Below, piece by piece: positions 1 through 12,380 of a DNA stretch of 64,000 bases. Positions within the stretch are counted from its first letter, which is position 1; every line of letters starts with the position of its first letter. Both the position numbers and the translations under genes were made by a program. The notes under the pieces were generated by a model, which saw only the letters and a program-made list of their open reading frames with translations, did no database searches and had not been told where the DNA came from. This DNA comes from Diplolepis rosae (taxonomy: Eukaryota > Arthropoda > Insecta > Hymenoptera > Diplolepididae), in NCBI GenBank assembly GCA_030998225.1, contig JAPYXD010000714.1:5704001-5768000 (forward strand). Reading direction: 5' to 3'.

Positions 1-90
1 TTTATTTATTTTGTTCAGTGGGTAATGGAGAGATCTACTTATATAATTATGATGAATTATGAAGCTCATATGCGAGAAAAGTTTTGTGGA

Positions 91-163
91 ACCTCCGTAG
101 CTCAGATGATAGAGCATTCGACCGGCTATCGAAAGGTCCTGGGCTCGATACCCAGCGGAGTGG
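91..163 (+). tRNA. tRNA-like sequence, anticodon loop reads GGC; probably a tRNA-derived repeat
   Basis: A 73-nt cloverleaf can be drawn. It has an acceptor stem of five good pairs with two terminal mismatches, D stem GCTC/GAGC, anticodon stem TTCGA/TCGAA with GGC at positions 34-36, and T stem CTGGG/CCCAG with loop CTCGATA. Base 33 is C rather than T, the D loop lacks the usual GG, and the first two acceptor pairs fail. These defects argue for a pseudogene or SINE head rather than a working tRNA-Ala. A second copy lies at 27688-27760, and its similarity continues into both flanks, where inverted GAGAAAAG / CTTTTTTCAC arms border the tRNA-like part. The shared flanks suggest the unit is dispersed as a repeat. 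Confidence 0.5.
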
Positions 164-351
164 AAGCGTTCCTTTTTTCACAGAAAAAAATGTTTAAATA
201 TATATTTTTTATTCCAAAAGGGAAGTATATCCTCTTGCAGATCAGTAAATTGACTTATCCATGAAATCTTTGGTACAAATATTATTGCCGAGGATAGATT
301 TCCAATTTTGTTGGTAAATTATAATTATCAATGACAACTGCGAGCATCAGT

Positions 352-2490
352 GCGCACCTTAGCCTTAATTCAATCGTTGTAAAACTTTTTAAATCTACTA
401 AAAATTCTATCGAATACAATTAATTGATAAAAATGAAGTATTTGATATTCAGTAATCGAGTATTGACTTAATGACCTAAAGTAATCGATAACCGCCTTGT
501 AACAATAAATAAGATAATATAATATATGGATAAAAGTTAATGAGGTGAGATAAATTTATCTGATTGATACAATTTCACAAGGCAACAAAATAAAATACAA
601 TTTGAATTCACGTGCGAATAAGCCTATGCCTCTCTCTTTCTAATAGAAGAATCAATTCATAGCCCTCTCCCCTATCTCTCTCCAATGAGACTCGATTTCT
701 AGAAACAGAGATATGCCATCGGAAATCTAGTGTGACGTGGTAAAATTTACCCGTTACATTAAAAAGATTTAATTTGGTAAACTCACCGGTATGACAGGTG
801 CGGTTATGTCCCTGGGGAAAAAGTCGTGTGACGAGAGCCCGCACTTCGTCACCACCCGAGAGCACTCGAAATACACCAATCACGCACTGCACGCACTTAC
901 GCTCCCTGTCCCGTCTGTTCCATGAGCGACACGAGGACAACAGCACCGGAGGACAGCAGCGTCGGAGATGAGACACAAACGGCTACCGAGTCAACGTAAA
1001 CACTGGCCACCATGTCGACCTTCGAGTATCGATACATCGATGCTTCGATTATAGCCGCCATCGATCGTCGGAGAGCGACGCACGAGACGACCAGATGCCA
1101 CCACGTGACCCGGGAGACGTACCCTGGGGCACATAGACCCCGGGACTTGATATTTAGTATCTTACACATTTTGTGATACTAAATTTACGTCGTAGGATGT
1201 AAATGGACACTAATCATAATAGTGCCAATCCACTCCACGAGCCGTTCGTTGTAATTGAGAGAACCGCGTGGTTGTAGAAAATATTTGCCGAGGGCATCTA
1301 CTATACTAGACACGGGTTGTCTAGTCGTCTATTAGATGTATGACATGTGACCTGCTTCCGGGTCCGCGATTGGGTCACGCATGTAATTCGTGGGGCAGGT
1401 CGGGAATTCTGTTAGCGTCGCGTCGGCCATCATCACTCTCGTCCTGCGACTTTATGTGACAGGTGGCACGACTTGTCTTCCGAAGGAAAATAGGATTGTA
1501 TTTTGAGCTCCCCGGAATGGAAGGAGAGTTTATCCTAAGATTTGTACCGGAACTCCAAGATGTCATACAGGTAGCGTAAGTTGTTTTACTTAAATTTATT
1601 TGGCAAGTGGTCCGAAACTACCGGACACTATTGAATTGTCACTGATGCTTTATAGCGTCCATCGCACCTACCGGAACCACTTTGCCTCTCTTTTTATCTC
1701 TTATTCGCGAGTGTTCTCTTCTATATCAGCGGCTTTTTTTTATGTTTGAAAAGAAAAGAATTGGTTAACTAAAGTAAATTGATAATAAATTCCGGTTCTC
1801 TCTGGTGGTAACGCGCGTCAATGAATTGATTCCGCCATATTGTCGCGTGGCTCGGGGATTTCCCGAGAATTCTGACATTTTAATTATGCTGATTGATAAT
1901 CACGTAGATGTTTTGGGCTTTTATAATTATTAATTTCTCTTTGTATCGAGTCCTAACAAAATTAAATAAATCTTGCGTAGCCTATTATTTTATTAATTAA
2001 ATTCTGGTGTTATACTTATTTACCCGGTAAGCTGTTGTAACCTTACCTTGAGTCTGTCTTGTTTTCAGTTTCGAGTATCATCATTGTTTTGAAATAAATT
2101 TCGTCACTAACCAGGGTGACTGGCGCTCAATAAGTCATTAGAAGAATATTTTATTTTCAGGTGAATTTTATACCGATAAAATTGGTTGGGCCAGCCAAAA
2201 ATAAGAGTGCTAGGTTACGGGTGAAACCTGCATCTCACTAGGCATGCCATAAGCATAAGATTGTGTGCACCAAACTCGGATAAAGCGTAAAACTCTTTAC
2301 GCTGCCGAGTGCTCCACAATTGCTGAGACGAATTGAGACTCAGACAAGAAGTAAGACTGGTTGTCCTGTCAAGGTCGACTGCACTTTCTTAAATCGAACG
2401 ATGTATTTTTTTTCGATGAGATTATTACCAATTTCAAGACGAATCCAGAGACCAACAACACAAAGTCATTATAGTCACGCAAAGTATGCA
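352..2490 (+). repeat. T1 left terminal inverted repeat (interrupted by a solo LTR)
   Basis: Segments 352-730 and 2238-2490 match the reverse complement of 5610-6155 and 6814-6931 with scattered substitutions. Examples are the stretch around 600-725, mirrored at 5905-6030, and the stretch at 2240-2480, mirrored at 5620-5895. Short open frames predicted in either arm are mirror images of each other and are not genes. Confidence 0.8.
731..2237. mobile_element. Solo LTR (family C), about 1.5 kb
   Basis: The left arm of T1 is broken after CTAG (727-730) and resumes with CTAG (2238-2241). The right arm of T1 reads straight through this position (TTCTAGGCATG on the reverse strand). The inserted 1507 bp starts TGTGAC and ends TCTCA, so it has TG...CA ends and a 4-bp target duplication. 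This is what a solo LTR left by LTR-LTR recombination looks like. It is GC-richer than its surroundings and contains no convincing ORF. I cannot assign it to gypsy or BEL, and its orientation is undetermined. Confidence 0.75.
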
Positions 2491-2641
2491 AATAGTCAAA
2501 AAAAAATTTTCATTTCTTCCGATACCCATGATAATATTCATCGATAGGGTATTGTCAACATAAGTAGAAAGTGAGAATTTTCTGTTGACAGATCAGTTAG
2601 TCACGCATTACCTTCTAATGTAAGTACATCGGGACGCGAAA

Positions 2642-2836
2642 ATGAACGTTTTTCAAGAATATTTTGATATATTGATGGTGCTGGGGGAATGCCGTAAGCA
2701 TTACAGAAAGGCCCAAGATTTGTATGCGGCTCGTTATCCGGAAAGGTAACAAAAATCGCACATGACTTTTAAGCGATTAGCTGACCATTTCTGTCGCTTC
2801 GGTAGACTGAAAAAACCACGAGTCAAACGTCGACCT
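2642..2836 (+). pseudogene. T1 transposase, N-terminal fragment (DUF4817-like helix-turn-helix)
   Basis: From the ATG at 2642 the frame reads MNVFQEYFDILMVLGECRK and then a segment ending AARYPER. This matches the pattern of the N-terminal DNA-binding domain common in insect transposases, an EYFDMLMVLG-type helix followed by an A-x-R-Y-P-(E/D)-R motif. A TAA follows directly after PER. The frame then continues in register with a second helix-turn-helix half (F-K-R-L-x-x-H-F, then a basic RVKRRP end). The reading frame is broken at 2836 by LTR B and resumes at 5352. Nonsense mutation plus insertion make it a pseudogene. Confidence 0.65.
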
Positions 2837-5351
2837 GTGACGTCTTGAGACACATAAGAGAAAGATTTTTCATATGTATTATTATATTCTTGAAGAGAAT
2901 ATTATAATTTTAGTAGTTTCGGGTCTGGAAAATTAATTCCAATAACCCAGGACTACTGTTCGTTAAATTAACTATTCTCGACCAAAATAAAGAAATAAAA
3001 TATCACGTGAAATATAAAATGGGAAAGAACATGTCGAATGTAGGACAAAGTCGTACTATTCCCATAAAAGGGAGCACGCCACTTTGTCCTTGATTCTAAG
3101 GATTTGGAATTGAAGGAAACAAATATGTACAAATGTTAGTACTGGAGTATTACCAGCACCCAAACATTTGTAGAAAAAAAAATATATAAAATATTATAAG
3201 AGATAGGTTAGAAAGAAGTAGGGAGACACAGCGAATTTATGATTAACTTACTTTTATTTATGATGGTGATTTTTATTAAACCTCAGTAGACGGCTGATCC
3301 TGGATAAAACTTGGTTAATTTTGTTGAGAAATAATAGACTCCAACCGACGAGGGAGTTTTACTGAAGGATTCGTTTTATTTTATGTTTTAATTTTCCGGA
3401 TTTTATAACTTAGAAAGAATTTCGCTTTTTTTTTATTAGAAAGATTTGAATGCAGGGACAAGAACTGATGAAAATTTTGTCTGCAGTTAGTTTTATGTGC
3501 AGCACCCCGCTTCCCTCTCCATATTTCAAATTTAGGAAAAGTCTGGGGGTAGCTGTCCTGGCTTTTCTATTGGCCTAGTTAGGCAAGCCTAGTTACGCCC
3601 AGACTTCCCTTAGTGTGAAAATCTAGGGGCGTTGCAAGTTTTCCGGGCCTTGTGGGCCGTACCAAGTTTTCTCCAAGTTCAGTCACCTTCCAAAAGATGG
3701 CGACATTTGTATATTCTTAAATAAAATGTGTTACAAATTAATTGTTTAAATAATTATGTGTAAAGATTTCGTTAAATTCAAATAATTGAAAGGTTAAATT
3801 ACAATATAATTCATTTATATCTAATTTTAACTTAAAACTCGTTAATTTACATTAGACTGACTATTCTTCTTTTCAAAATTCAAAAGAATCATTAATACAT
3901 AAGATTAATTTTTATCCTGTAATTATTTTTATGAATAAACATAAACATCATAAAATTAAAACTAAACATCAAATATGTTGTTTAAATATACAAAATTATT
4001 CATTTAAAAGGGTAAATTTAATATAAGTTTTCTTTTGTGAATTTATTAGATAAAATATAAAAAGTAATTCTGAAAGGTTGTGATTTTTATATAAACTTCT
4101 TATTTATAAAAATAAGTGTAAAAATTTACATATTCGAAGTTGAGTTTATTTGATTTGAAAACATACGCAAAGTTATTTATAAGATACCTATTCGCATATG
4201 AAATATTGTCGGTAAAACAGAACATTTCATTATTTCAATTCTTTAATAACAATATTTCAATTAACTTAAATTGTTAATTTTTCTAGTGTTTAGCTTATGC
4301 TCATATGTATTCTGACGTTATTTGAAAATTGAATTAAATCTTTTGCAAATAAGTTTAGTTTTTAGAATTTATGAACTTAAAAATATGTTTATAAAGATTG
4401 GAAATATATATTTTTGTGAAGGTAAAATAGTAATGTTTAAAAATTCACTGTTGAAATATGTTGTGTATAAATTCAAATACATATCATGTAAACTAATACT
4501 TTAACTTTTCTAGAATTGAATAAAAGAGTGTAAGAAAGTAAATTTTAATTAGTATTTTAACTTCAAAATTGAATTTTCATAAATTTATTCATTGATAAGG
4601 TAGATTCCTAATTATTAAAATCTTCGATGAATTGCTATTGGCTTTTAGTTACAATCAAATGAGTTTGAACTATTGTTTCAAATAAAAATTAGATTAGAAT
4701 TACTGTTCCTATTATTAACTAATATAATAGTTTATTTTTTATTCATAATATATTGAAATAATATAAAAATAAATAATATTAATTTAAAACTAAATTCTTA
4801 ATATTTTAACATTCTTATTAATTGAGAATTTTTATTATCTATTATATATATGGCCCATTCTATTTTCTAAGCGCAGTAAATACAATGTGCTTTGTTTGTA
4901 TTTACTTGGGCGTGGTACAAGCGCGGGCCCTTTTGACCATTAGCCTAAGCTATTTACGATATTTCCGGAAATGGCTAATCGCTAAGCTATATACTGTTAT
5001 GGCTCTATGCAGTTCCATGCATTTATTTACTAGAGGAATGCAAACAGAAATATCTAAAAGGAATACGATTGTGGGCTGTATCTTTTGGTCAAAGTTTCAA
5101 AGTGCAAGTTTTATTACTTTTACCGATTGCTAAGAAAATTCAAATCTTTATATTTACGCAGCTGCATATTTTCTAAAAAGGTTTTTGAATTTATACAATC
5201 TTTAGAGAAGAGATTGCGTTTAAAATATTTACATTTTTATGAGTAAGACTTTGGAGAAAAATATGAAATGGAATATTATAAATTTACTTATTACAGGTTA
5301 ATAAAAATTAATAATAATAATAAAAGTAAAAGACGGACGCAGGACCGTACA
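2836..5351 (-). mobile_element. Solo LTR of family B (2.5 kb), same family as the G1 5' LTR
   Basis: This block matches 44369-45510 plus 57342-58693 nearly end to end, with the same TG...CA termini (TGTGACGTCTTGAG at left, GTACA or TTACA at right). Here it is flanked on both sides by T1 transposase coding sequence and by no internal retroelement sequence, so it is a solo LTR. The duplicated target is at least ACC. Copy 1 carries roughly 70 bp near 3596-3668 that copy 2 lacks. The 103-codon open frame inside (4822-5133) is interrupted in the other copy and is not a gene. The minus orientation follows from G1, which uses the family-B LTR as its 5' LTR. Confidence 0.75.
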
Positions 5352-5593
5352 ACCAATTGTTAATGAAAATAATGCGGCTGCTATCTTAGCTTTTGCTGCA
5401 CTAAATCCACATGCATGCAGCAATTACCACGCCTGACGACATGAAAGAAAGAATACGTCGAGCATGTACCGAAATTACACCACAAATTTTGGCTGAAGTT
5501 AGACGGTTTTTTCATCAGCAAATTAACAAGTGCTTACAATTCGAGGGTTATCATTTCGAGCATCTTCTGTGGGTAGAACCAAACAAAGGTTAG
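5352..5593 (+). pseudogene. T1 transposase, C-terminal fragment
   Basis: The first part, after LTR B, continues the N-terminal frame (I-V-N-E-N-N-A-A-A-I). A frame change near 5410 then leads into an open frame from 5411 containing MKERIRRACTEITPQ, V-R-R-F-F and INKCLQFEGYHFEHL. This is the pattern of the transposase C-terminus in this insect family. The central catalytic DDE/D domain is absent between the two parts, so the gene carries an internal deletion besides the insertion. It is certainly non-functional. Confidence 0.65.
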
Positions 5594-5609
5594 TGGATCC
5601 GTTGAAAGT

Positions 5610-6931
5610 GATTATTCCGATATGTTTCGATTTTTCGACTATTTTCATACTTTGCGTGACTAAAACGACTTTGTGTTGTTGGTCGCTGAATTCGTCTTGA
5701 AATCAGTAATAATGTCATCGAAAAAAAATACATGGTTCGATTTGAAAAAGTGCAGTTGACCTTGACAGGACAAGGGGTCTTACGTCTTGTCTGAGTCTGA
5801 ATTCCTCTCAACAATTGTGGAGCATTCGGCAGCGTAATGAGTTTTACGCTTTATCCGAGTTTGGTACACACAATCTTATGCTTATGGCATGCCTAGAATT
5901 CCGATGGCATATCTCTATTTCTAGGAATCGAGTCTAATTAGAGAGAGATAAGGGAGGGAGCTATGAATTGATTCTTTTATTAGAAAGAGAGACGCATAGG
6001 CTTATTCGCACGTGAATTCAAACTGTATTTTATTTTGTTGCCTTGTGAAATTGTAGCAATCAGATAAATTTATCTCACCTCATTAACTTTTATCCATTTA
6101 TTATATTTTCTTATTTATTGTTACAAGGCGGTTATCGATAACTTTAGGTCATTAAGGGGGTCTTCTGGTTCGCCGTCTGATTGTCACACGCATTTTAAGA
6201 ATTTATTGCAAGCAAACGACAAAAGATAATGACATAAATTTTTTTCTATTGAATAAAGCATTTCAATGTCTTCCTTATATATCATTTTGTGTATATTGTC
6301 TTGTCACTCGTGAAGTCAGGATGAACTTGACCGGAACCTTGAAAAAACCCTGTGCCGACAATTGAGCCTGTTCTGGTGGTCTGAAACAAAAAACACAAAT
6401 ACAATTTCATTTTTTATTTTAATGACTATCGTTGCCTGCTCAATTAGCTCAGAAGTTCTTTTATTTTCGTTTTTATAGCTCCGCAAACATGAAAAAATTG
6501 ACACTTTTTATAAAAATGGCTGCCATATTCATAAATTGTTATATTTTTAAACAATTGAGCAGACAACGATAGTCTATGAAATAGCAAATAAAGTTGTATT
6601 GGTGTTTTTTGTTTCAGACCACCAGAACAGGATCAATCGTCGGCACAGGGATTTTTCAAGCTTCTGGTCAAGGTTATCCTGACGTCACGAGTGACAAGAC
6701 AATAAACTTAAAATAATATATAAGGAAGACATTGAAATGCTTTATTCAATAGAAAAAAACTTATGTCATTATCTTTTGTCGTTTGCTTGCAATAAATTCT
6801 TGAAAATGCTTAAGTCACTACTCTATTACTGAATATTCGATACTTTATTTTTTCGAATTAATTTTATACGATAGAATTTTTACTAGATTTAAAAAGTTTT
6901 ACAACGATTGAATTAAGGCTAAGGTGCACAC
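5610..6931 (-). repeat. T1 right terminal inverted repeat (interrupted by a TTAA MITE)
   Basis: This is the reverse-complement partner of the left arm. It is continuous from about 5620 to TTAA at 6152-6155, then from 6810 to the outer end near 6931. Predicted ORF 5590-5814 on the minus strand mirrors one at 2320-2547 on the plus strand and reflects the repeat, not coding. Confidence 0.8.
6156..6809. mobile_element. Foldback MITE between TTAA duplications
   Basis: The element is bounded by TTAA at 6152-6155 and 6810-6813, where the uninterrupted T1 arm has a single TTAA. Two arms of about 265 bp (6190-6455 and 6543-6809) are nearly perfect reverse complements, leaving a loop of about 85 bp. 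TTAA duplication is typical of piggyBac-like elements. The left end has about 34 bp (GGGGGTCTTCTGG...) with no partner at the right end, so the two termini are unequal. There is no coding capacity. Confidence 0.7.
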
Positions 6932-6950
6932 AGATTCTCGTGGTACAATA

Positions 6951-9900
6951 TATATAATTATACCATACATATAATCATCTGTTATAATGTATGGATTATA
7001 CGCAATCCCAAGTAAGGTTATCTGACACTGATGATCGGAACGACATCTTTCCTATGAAGGGTCCTCAGTACCGGATTGCAGACATGAAACCGGTGTCGAT
7101 TCAGTAGCGGAATGATGTCGACAACCCAGTATTCACCATAATTATTTTCAATCGAAAATAAAGATTTTAATCATGCAATTTCATTGCATTTAGTAATTAG
7201 ATAAGTTATTCAAAAAATAGTTCAATCAAAAATTCATATAATTTTTTCAGACTTTTTTGATTTGTACTAAAATTCTAGTGAATTTAAATTAATTACAATA
7301 ACTAAATAATCAATTTTAATTAATTTAACAAACTAATTATATGCCCTAAATTAATCAAAATAACTAAATAATTAATTTTAATTGATTAAAATAAATTTTT
7401 AGCTAATTTCAATCGATTTTAAATTACTTAAATTTGCATTTTTATGTCAATAAATATAAATTTTAATAAATTTTTGTAATTTTTAAGAAAATAGTAAATT
7501 TTTTTACTTTGAACTTGGAACCTCACAGTTCCAGAGTAAATCATAATTTATTAGTCTTTCAATATACCTGAATATCTTTTGCAAGGGATATTTAGAAACA
7601 TCTGGTAGCCAGCCGCTTATTTTTCGTTGCTTGTCCAGGTATGAAATGTCTTACTCAAGTAGTGTCTTACTCTTTTTTAAACGTGGAGGCTGTTTATATA
7701 TCGGTGTGGTGGAAAAATGATTGATATAAATAGTAAAATTGAAAAAAATTGGAAACGATCACGCGAGTACACCAGGAAGAATCGTATCTTAAAAAGACAT
7801 TTAGTGAGAGACAAAATAATGAAAAGTGAGTGTGCATTGAAAAGACAAAAGACTCATGAATTAAATAGTTGTTTAGAAAGTGAAGTTTACAGTTCCAATG
7901 ATATAAGTGACGCGCAATATGAGTAAGAAGGGATGAAGCGAAATTGAAAATGGAAAAATTAGTTCGTATTTATATTTATTAGTAGTGATGATAAGCTTCG
8001 AAATTCGATTTAAGTAAATATTATGAAAACTAAATTATTGTTTATATTTATTGTATTTAAAATTCCGATACCAAATAAGTGTAGTCCTTTGATAATGGAA
8101 CGATATTGAAATCTAGTATCGGAACGATGTTGGAATCCAGTATCGAATCGGTCTTACATTTCGACATTCATCCGACACCGATCCAGTGTCGGAAACCGAT
8201 TTCGTTCCGACACTGGAATGTCAGCTGCCGACATCGGAACGACATTGTCCCAATACTGGAACCCCACTTGGAATGTATCAATACATTACAATTATTTAAA
8301 TTAAGTAAGATCGATTGCGAAAGTAAGAGTATAGTTAATCGCCGTGTGAGAGAATAATAGAATGAAAGAGAGCGTAGGGATCGATGGGGAGAGAAATGCG
8401 AAAGAGAATAGAATATGAAGAAGAAAATAACAATGTAAGGGAGAGAAGAAGTGAGCAACAACGATGTCGCGCTCATGAGAGTTGCTCGAGAGGAGAGAAT
8501 GAAAAGAGCGCAAGAGAAAATGAAAGCTAGTGAAGAAGGGGAGAGAGAGAAACTCACTTTCTTACAGTGCAAGCAAACACTGTATACCACTACAGCTTTC
8601 TGCCATTTCTTAATTCTCTCTTTCTTTCTAGGGGGTTCGAACTCCGGCGAAATCATGCTAGTTTCTTCTCTCCGCTTCTCTCTCCTTCTGCCGCACGCCC
8701 CTCACAGCGAGCCCATATTGCTCCAAGTTTCTCCTCTCCGACGCGAGAAAGTGGGGGCAAGTAGGGACCGGCAGCGAGGTATATTAACTTTTAACTTTGA
8801 CCTTAAATGCTAATACTAAAGCAACATTAAAATTTGAAATGCATCGAAATCATTAATTTTCGGGTGCCGGCTCCGATATTCTCGCTGAGTGAACGACACT
8901 TTCGCTTGCTGCAATATACTCTATCTTGCTTCAGGTACATATCCAATTTTGGTTTGTACGCGCTCTCTTTTCAACGTATTTCTTTCGGTATTTTGCTCCG
9001 ACCACTCGGATGTACGCAGATATACACGTGAGTGGAATTGAGTGCAATAAGGTGCAGTCCGGCGGTGGGGCAGTGGAGTAAGGCGGAGCAGCTAGTTCAT
9101 CGGAAGGACACCACTAACATTTCATGCTACACGGAGTCTTATGAGAGTTGGAACCCCCTGTTTCTTTCGACCAAGTATGCAAATACTAGAATCAGTACAT
9201 TCCCAAATTTTATTTTTCTTTAATGATGCCATGATCCGCCTCTATAAGTTCAACGTGAGGTTTAGAATACATGCTACACTGTTCCTCCCCAGCGCCTGTC
9301 CTCGCTTCTGCATTCGGTCAGCTGATCTCCCACAAAAAAATTCATGTGCTTTACTAGAGCCACAATAAAAGACTCATTTAAAATGGAATGACTATATTGA
9401 CGTCCCAATTAACATAAATTATTATAAGCTCGGACTATTTGAATTATTTCAATTTAGTCTGGAACTTATTGGAAATTAAAACATTTCCGTAATTTGAAGG
9501 GCATGAATGACTATTTCAAAATAATTAAGCACAATTCCTTTCTCACGATAAGTGTAGAAAGAGGGGATAGATACTCGACACCTAAAACGATCAAAACGAT
9601 CGATCTTTGATTACTAGTTAAGGACAACTTGAAAAATTGCCTAGTAATACCATTTTCGGGAAGTCACATCGGGCGGACGTAAATAAAAAAGTTTCTATTC
9701 GTCGAGAGCAAAGTATGCAAAATGTATATTATCATAATTCCATTTTTTTGCAGTTCTTCATGAACAAAAAAAGCTGCACAAAGCAGCGAGAAATCGCAGA
9801 AAAATAAATACTACCAAATCTCAAAAGCGTTGTGATAATTTTTCATAAAATGTTCGAATTAGATTCAATAAGGAACTTTTAGTGGCAAAAAGGGCGATTT

Positions 9901-10460
9901 TAAAAGCACTTAACTCCTTCGTGATTCGAAGCTAAGCGTTATCTTCTTTCATTAAAACTAAGAGACAGGTGGCAAAAACGGTGTTTGTTTGTATGCTAGT
10001 GCGTGCAAATCAAAAAGACTAGAGTCACACCTAGGGACTGACGAAAGCATACAAAACTCTACTCCCATTCCAAAGGATCAAAGGAAGACTCCCTTCTCAC
10101 TTCCTCCTCTACCAATAAATGCTAGACTTAAGGTTAAATATAGCGGTAAGCCTTGTATCGTTCCATTTGTATTAAGATTAAAATATAAGGTTAAATGTAA
10201 ATATTTGAGAACTTTAGACTCCACCTGATCTTTTAATTGGATATCATTCAAATCATTTGCGTTCAATTTTAGAGTTTCAGTACAGCCTCTTTAGTCAAAA
10301 TAGATAAATATCGATCCCAGAATAGAAAAGAGTTTTAATTAATCTATTCTTTTAAAATTCGGCAGTTTGGAGCCTGAGTTGCACGATAAATTTATAATCT
10401 GAACTTGGAAAATTTGTGGCATTATTTATTTTCCATAATTTGAATTACATTATCCGTACG
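6951..10460. other. Gene-free AT-rich stretch with minor repeats
   Basis: I see no supportable gene. The stretch holds a cluster of CGGAACGA-type motifs at 7030-7130 and 8050-8260, including a roughly 24-bp unit twice in tandem near 8098-8145. There is a near-duplicate AT-rich block near 7290-7400, and a purine/pyrimidine-biased GC-richer block at 8340-8770 whose overlapping ORFs on both strands look like composition artefacts. Confidence 0.5.
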
Positions 10461-10462
10461 TT

Positions 10463-10690
10463 ACAGAAATAATCTGATTGTTGAACCACTAAGGTTAGCC
10501 TCAATTTAAATTCCTTTTGTAATTTAACAAATTTATTTTATTGAAATTTTAAGCATATAAATCAATTATAAAATTTCAAAAGAAAGAATCTGATTATTGA
10601 ATCACCAAGGTTAGCCTCAAGATCATCTCCTTTTGTAATTTAACAAATTAATTTTATTGAAATTTTAAGTTTACAAGTTGTAATCATATA
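10463..10690. repeat. Tandem duplication, unit about 115 bp
   Basis: Two adjacent copies share AATCTGATT.TTGAA, then AAGGTTAGCCTCAA, then CCTTTTGTAATTTAACAAAT and TTTATTGAAATTTTAAG. The second copy starts near 10582. They differ by a few substitutions and small indels. Function unknown. Confidence 0.7.
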
Positions 10691-11653
10691 TTTTATTCAT
10701 TGATTGATTTATTGTTATTAACCACTGTGTACATATTACTTTAATTGAAGGTTCCTCATTTTAAATTAGGATCAAATGATCCTCGCTCAGGGATAAGTCA
10801 TTAAAAAATACAATGATTTGCAAAGTAAGAGAAATTGAATTTATTCGAATTACGAAATTTTACATAACTTGAATTTTAGATTCTCCCGGTTGAATTTTAC
10901 GATCGCAAACTATAGGAGATTCTTGGAGTTGAAATCAAAGCAGCTGCACTGTACTATTATAGCGAGACCGATGATAAGTTTGAAGGAAAATTCAACTAAC
11001 GAACTGGACGTAAATTACTGCCCGCTCTTATTGTGGGTCTCTTCTATACTTTTCGTTACAAATTGACAGTCAGCGTTATACGTGACGTAGTCATATTTTA
11101 CTAGAAGAGAAGAGCCCTATTTATTCTCCCTACTTCTAGTTTTGCTTTTATGATTTTCTCCTAGATTTTTACTAGACCTAACCTGTGCGTATCAAACATA
11201 TTTAAATACGTCGCGGGATGTGACACTAGTATGATCATCAAACACATTTTTTTCGTCTATTACAAAACCAGTGGAGTCATCGAAAATTTTGAAATGTTCG
11301 TTTGTTTTATTTAAATTAATAATTAGTAGTTCAGTAGCGAATGTGTGAGTTCAAATTTTCCACATGCGAGGAAGTTTTACACAATTAAAGTTTCGAAAAA
11401 CTTCTAGCGGAGATATTGTGGACAAGACGATGAAATAAATTTTTCTGATTACTCGGACCGGCTATGTTTATAGCTTTTCAGGATGCTATTGTTTAAGGCG
11501 TCACGTTTGGCGTACCAAGCACACGTGTCGCGAGCTCTGCTACGAGTGTTAGCAGTGTGGAGATTCTTTGGTAAATTGTTTGCTTTTTCTGTTTCTTTTC
11601 AATTTGTAATTGTTTAATTTTTTTTCTGTTGTGGATTTTCAATTTATCATTTT

Positions 11654-11814
11654 CTATAGAAATAAAGTAAACATATACGTCAATGGATTATTAAAAATGC
11701 CAATTGGTATTAATAATATATATTGTTCAATAAGAAGATGAATAATATTTGTTATCAATGCAAATTAATATTCTTATTGATACATTGACGTATATATTTA
11801 CTTTATTTCTATAG
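11654..11814. mobile_element. Small MITE with 32-bp terminal inverted repeats
   Basis: CTATAGAAATAAAGTAAAC... at 11654-11685 is repeated in inverted form at 11783-11814 with about two mismatches, enclosing 97 AT-rich bases. There is no ORF, and the target duplication is not evident. Confidence 0.65.
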
Positions 11815-12317
11815 GAAATCAAAAATAATTTGAGAAATTAGAATTGTCTAAGAGAAATACAATTTCTCAGTTTTTACCTACATTATACTGCATTACATAA
11901 GGTTAGTTAATTTTATTACAAAATTCCAAATTTTGATAAGATTGGAAAAATTAGATATCCCATTGTCAGAACACACGTTTTTTCCATACAATGATTATTT
12001 GAACACGAGAATTCATATTAGCAATTTTTTCATAAATAATCTGTTGTAATTTTATACTATTGTATATATGTCTTCATATATATCTTCAGAAACATTTAGA
12101 CACAAATATACTAGTTTTCTAGTTTAGGCATTTCAAAGTTATGTGCTAGAATTTTATTATTATTCCTAAGGATGTTTCAGGTATTCGATCGATCTTTCCT
12201 GCACAATTTTATGTAAATTTCCTCACGGTTTTTTTACATTTTTTCACATTGCCGAAGTTTTTTCATGAATAGAATTCATATGTGCATTATTTTATTTATT
12301 GTTTTGATATTTTAAAA

Positions 12318-12380
12318 ATAAAGATCACTGATGAGGACTCTGATCAGGGTCGGGACGTTTGGAAGTATGTAAACTTCCAA
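12318..12380 (+). ncRNA. Degenerate hammerhead-ribozyme-like motif
   Basis: CTGATGA (12328-12334) is followed by a stem-loop GACTC/GGGTC and then GGGAC where an active hammerhead has GAAAC. It is one of three related copies (others at 43577-43613 minus and 59170-59206 plus), all preceded by AAAGATCA. Penelope-like elements are known to carry such motifs. The changed GAAA makes this copy probably inactive. Confidence 0.35.

Larger units (their letters stand above)
340..6950 (+). mobile_element. T1: DNA transposon with long terminal inverted repeats, three nested insertions
   Basis: The left outer sequence from about 352 (GCACCTTAGCCTTAATTC) returns as its reverse complement ending near 6931. 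Pairing resumes on the inner side of each insertion, so the original TIRs were more than 600 bp. Between them lie both ends of a transposase gene (2642-2836 and 5352-5593) on the + strand. Later insertions are a solo LTR (731-2237), LTR B (2836-5351) and a foldback MITE (6156-6809). The transposase ends resemble the insect family with a DUF4817-type helix-turn-helix, which I tentatively link to the Tc1/mariner superfamily. Exact ends and the target duplication are uncertain because similarity fades over the outer 10-15 bp. Confidence 0.75.

Noticed and set aside
91..163. Functional tRNA-Ala gene
   Set aside because: Acceptor mismatches at pairs 1-2, C at position 33, no G3-T70 alanine identity pair, and a second copy sharing non-tRNA flanks.
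4822..5133. 103-codon hydrophobic ORF in LTR B
   Set aside because: The second LTR B copy (58163 on) has an earlier stop, and the frame has no recognisable domain.
8168..8813. Overlapping ORFs on both strands, up to 162 codons
   Set aside because: They arise from GA/CT-rich low-complexity DNA. Both strands are open at once, and no domain is visible.
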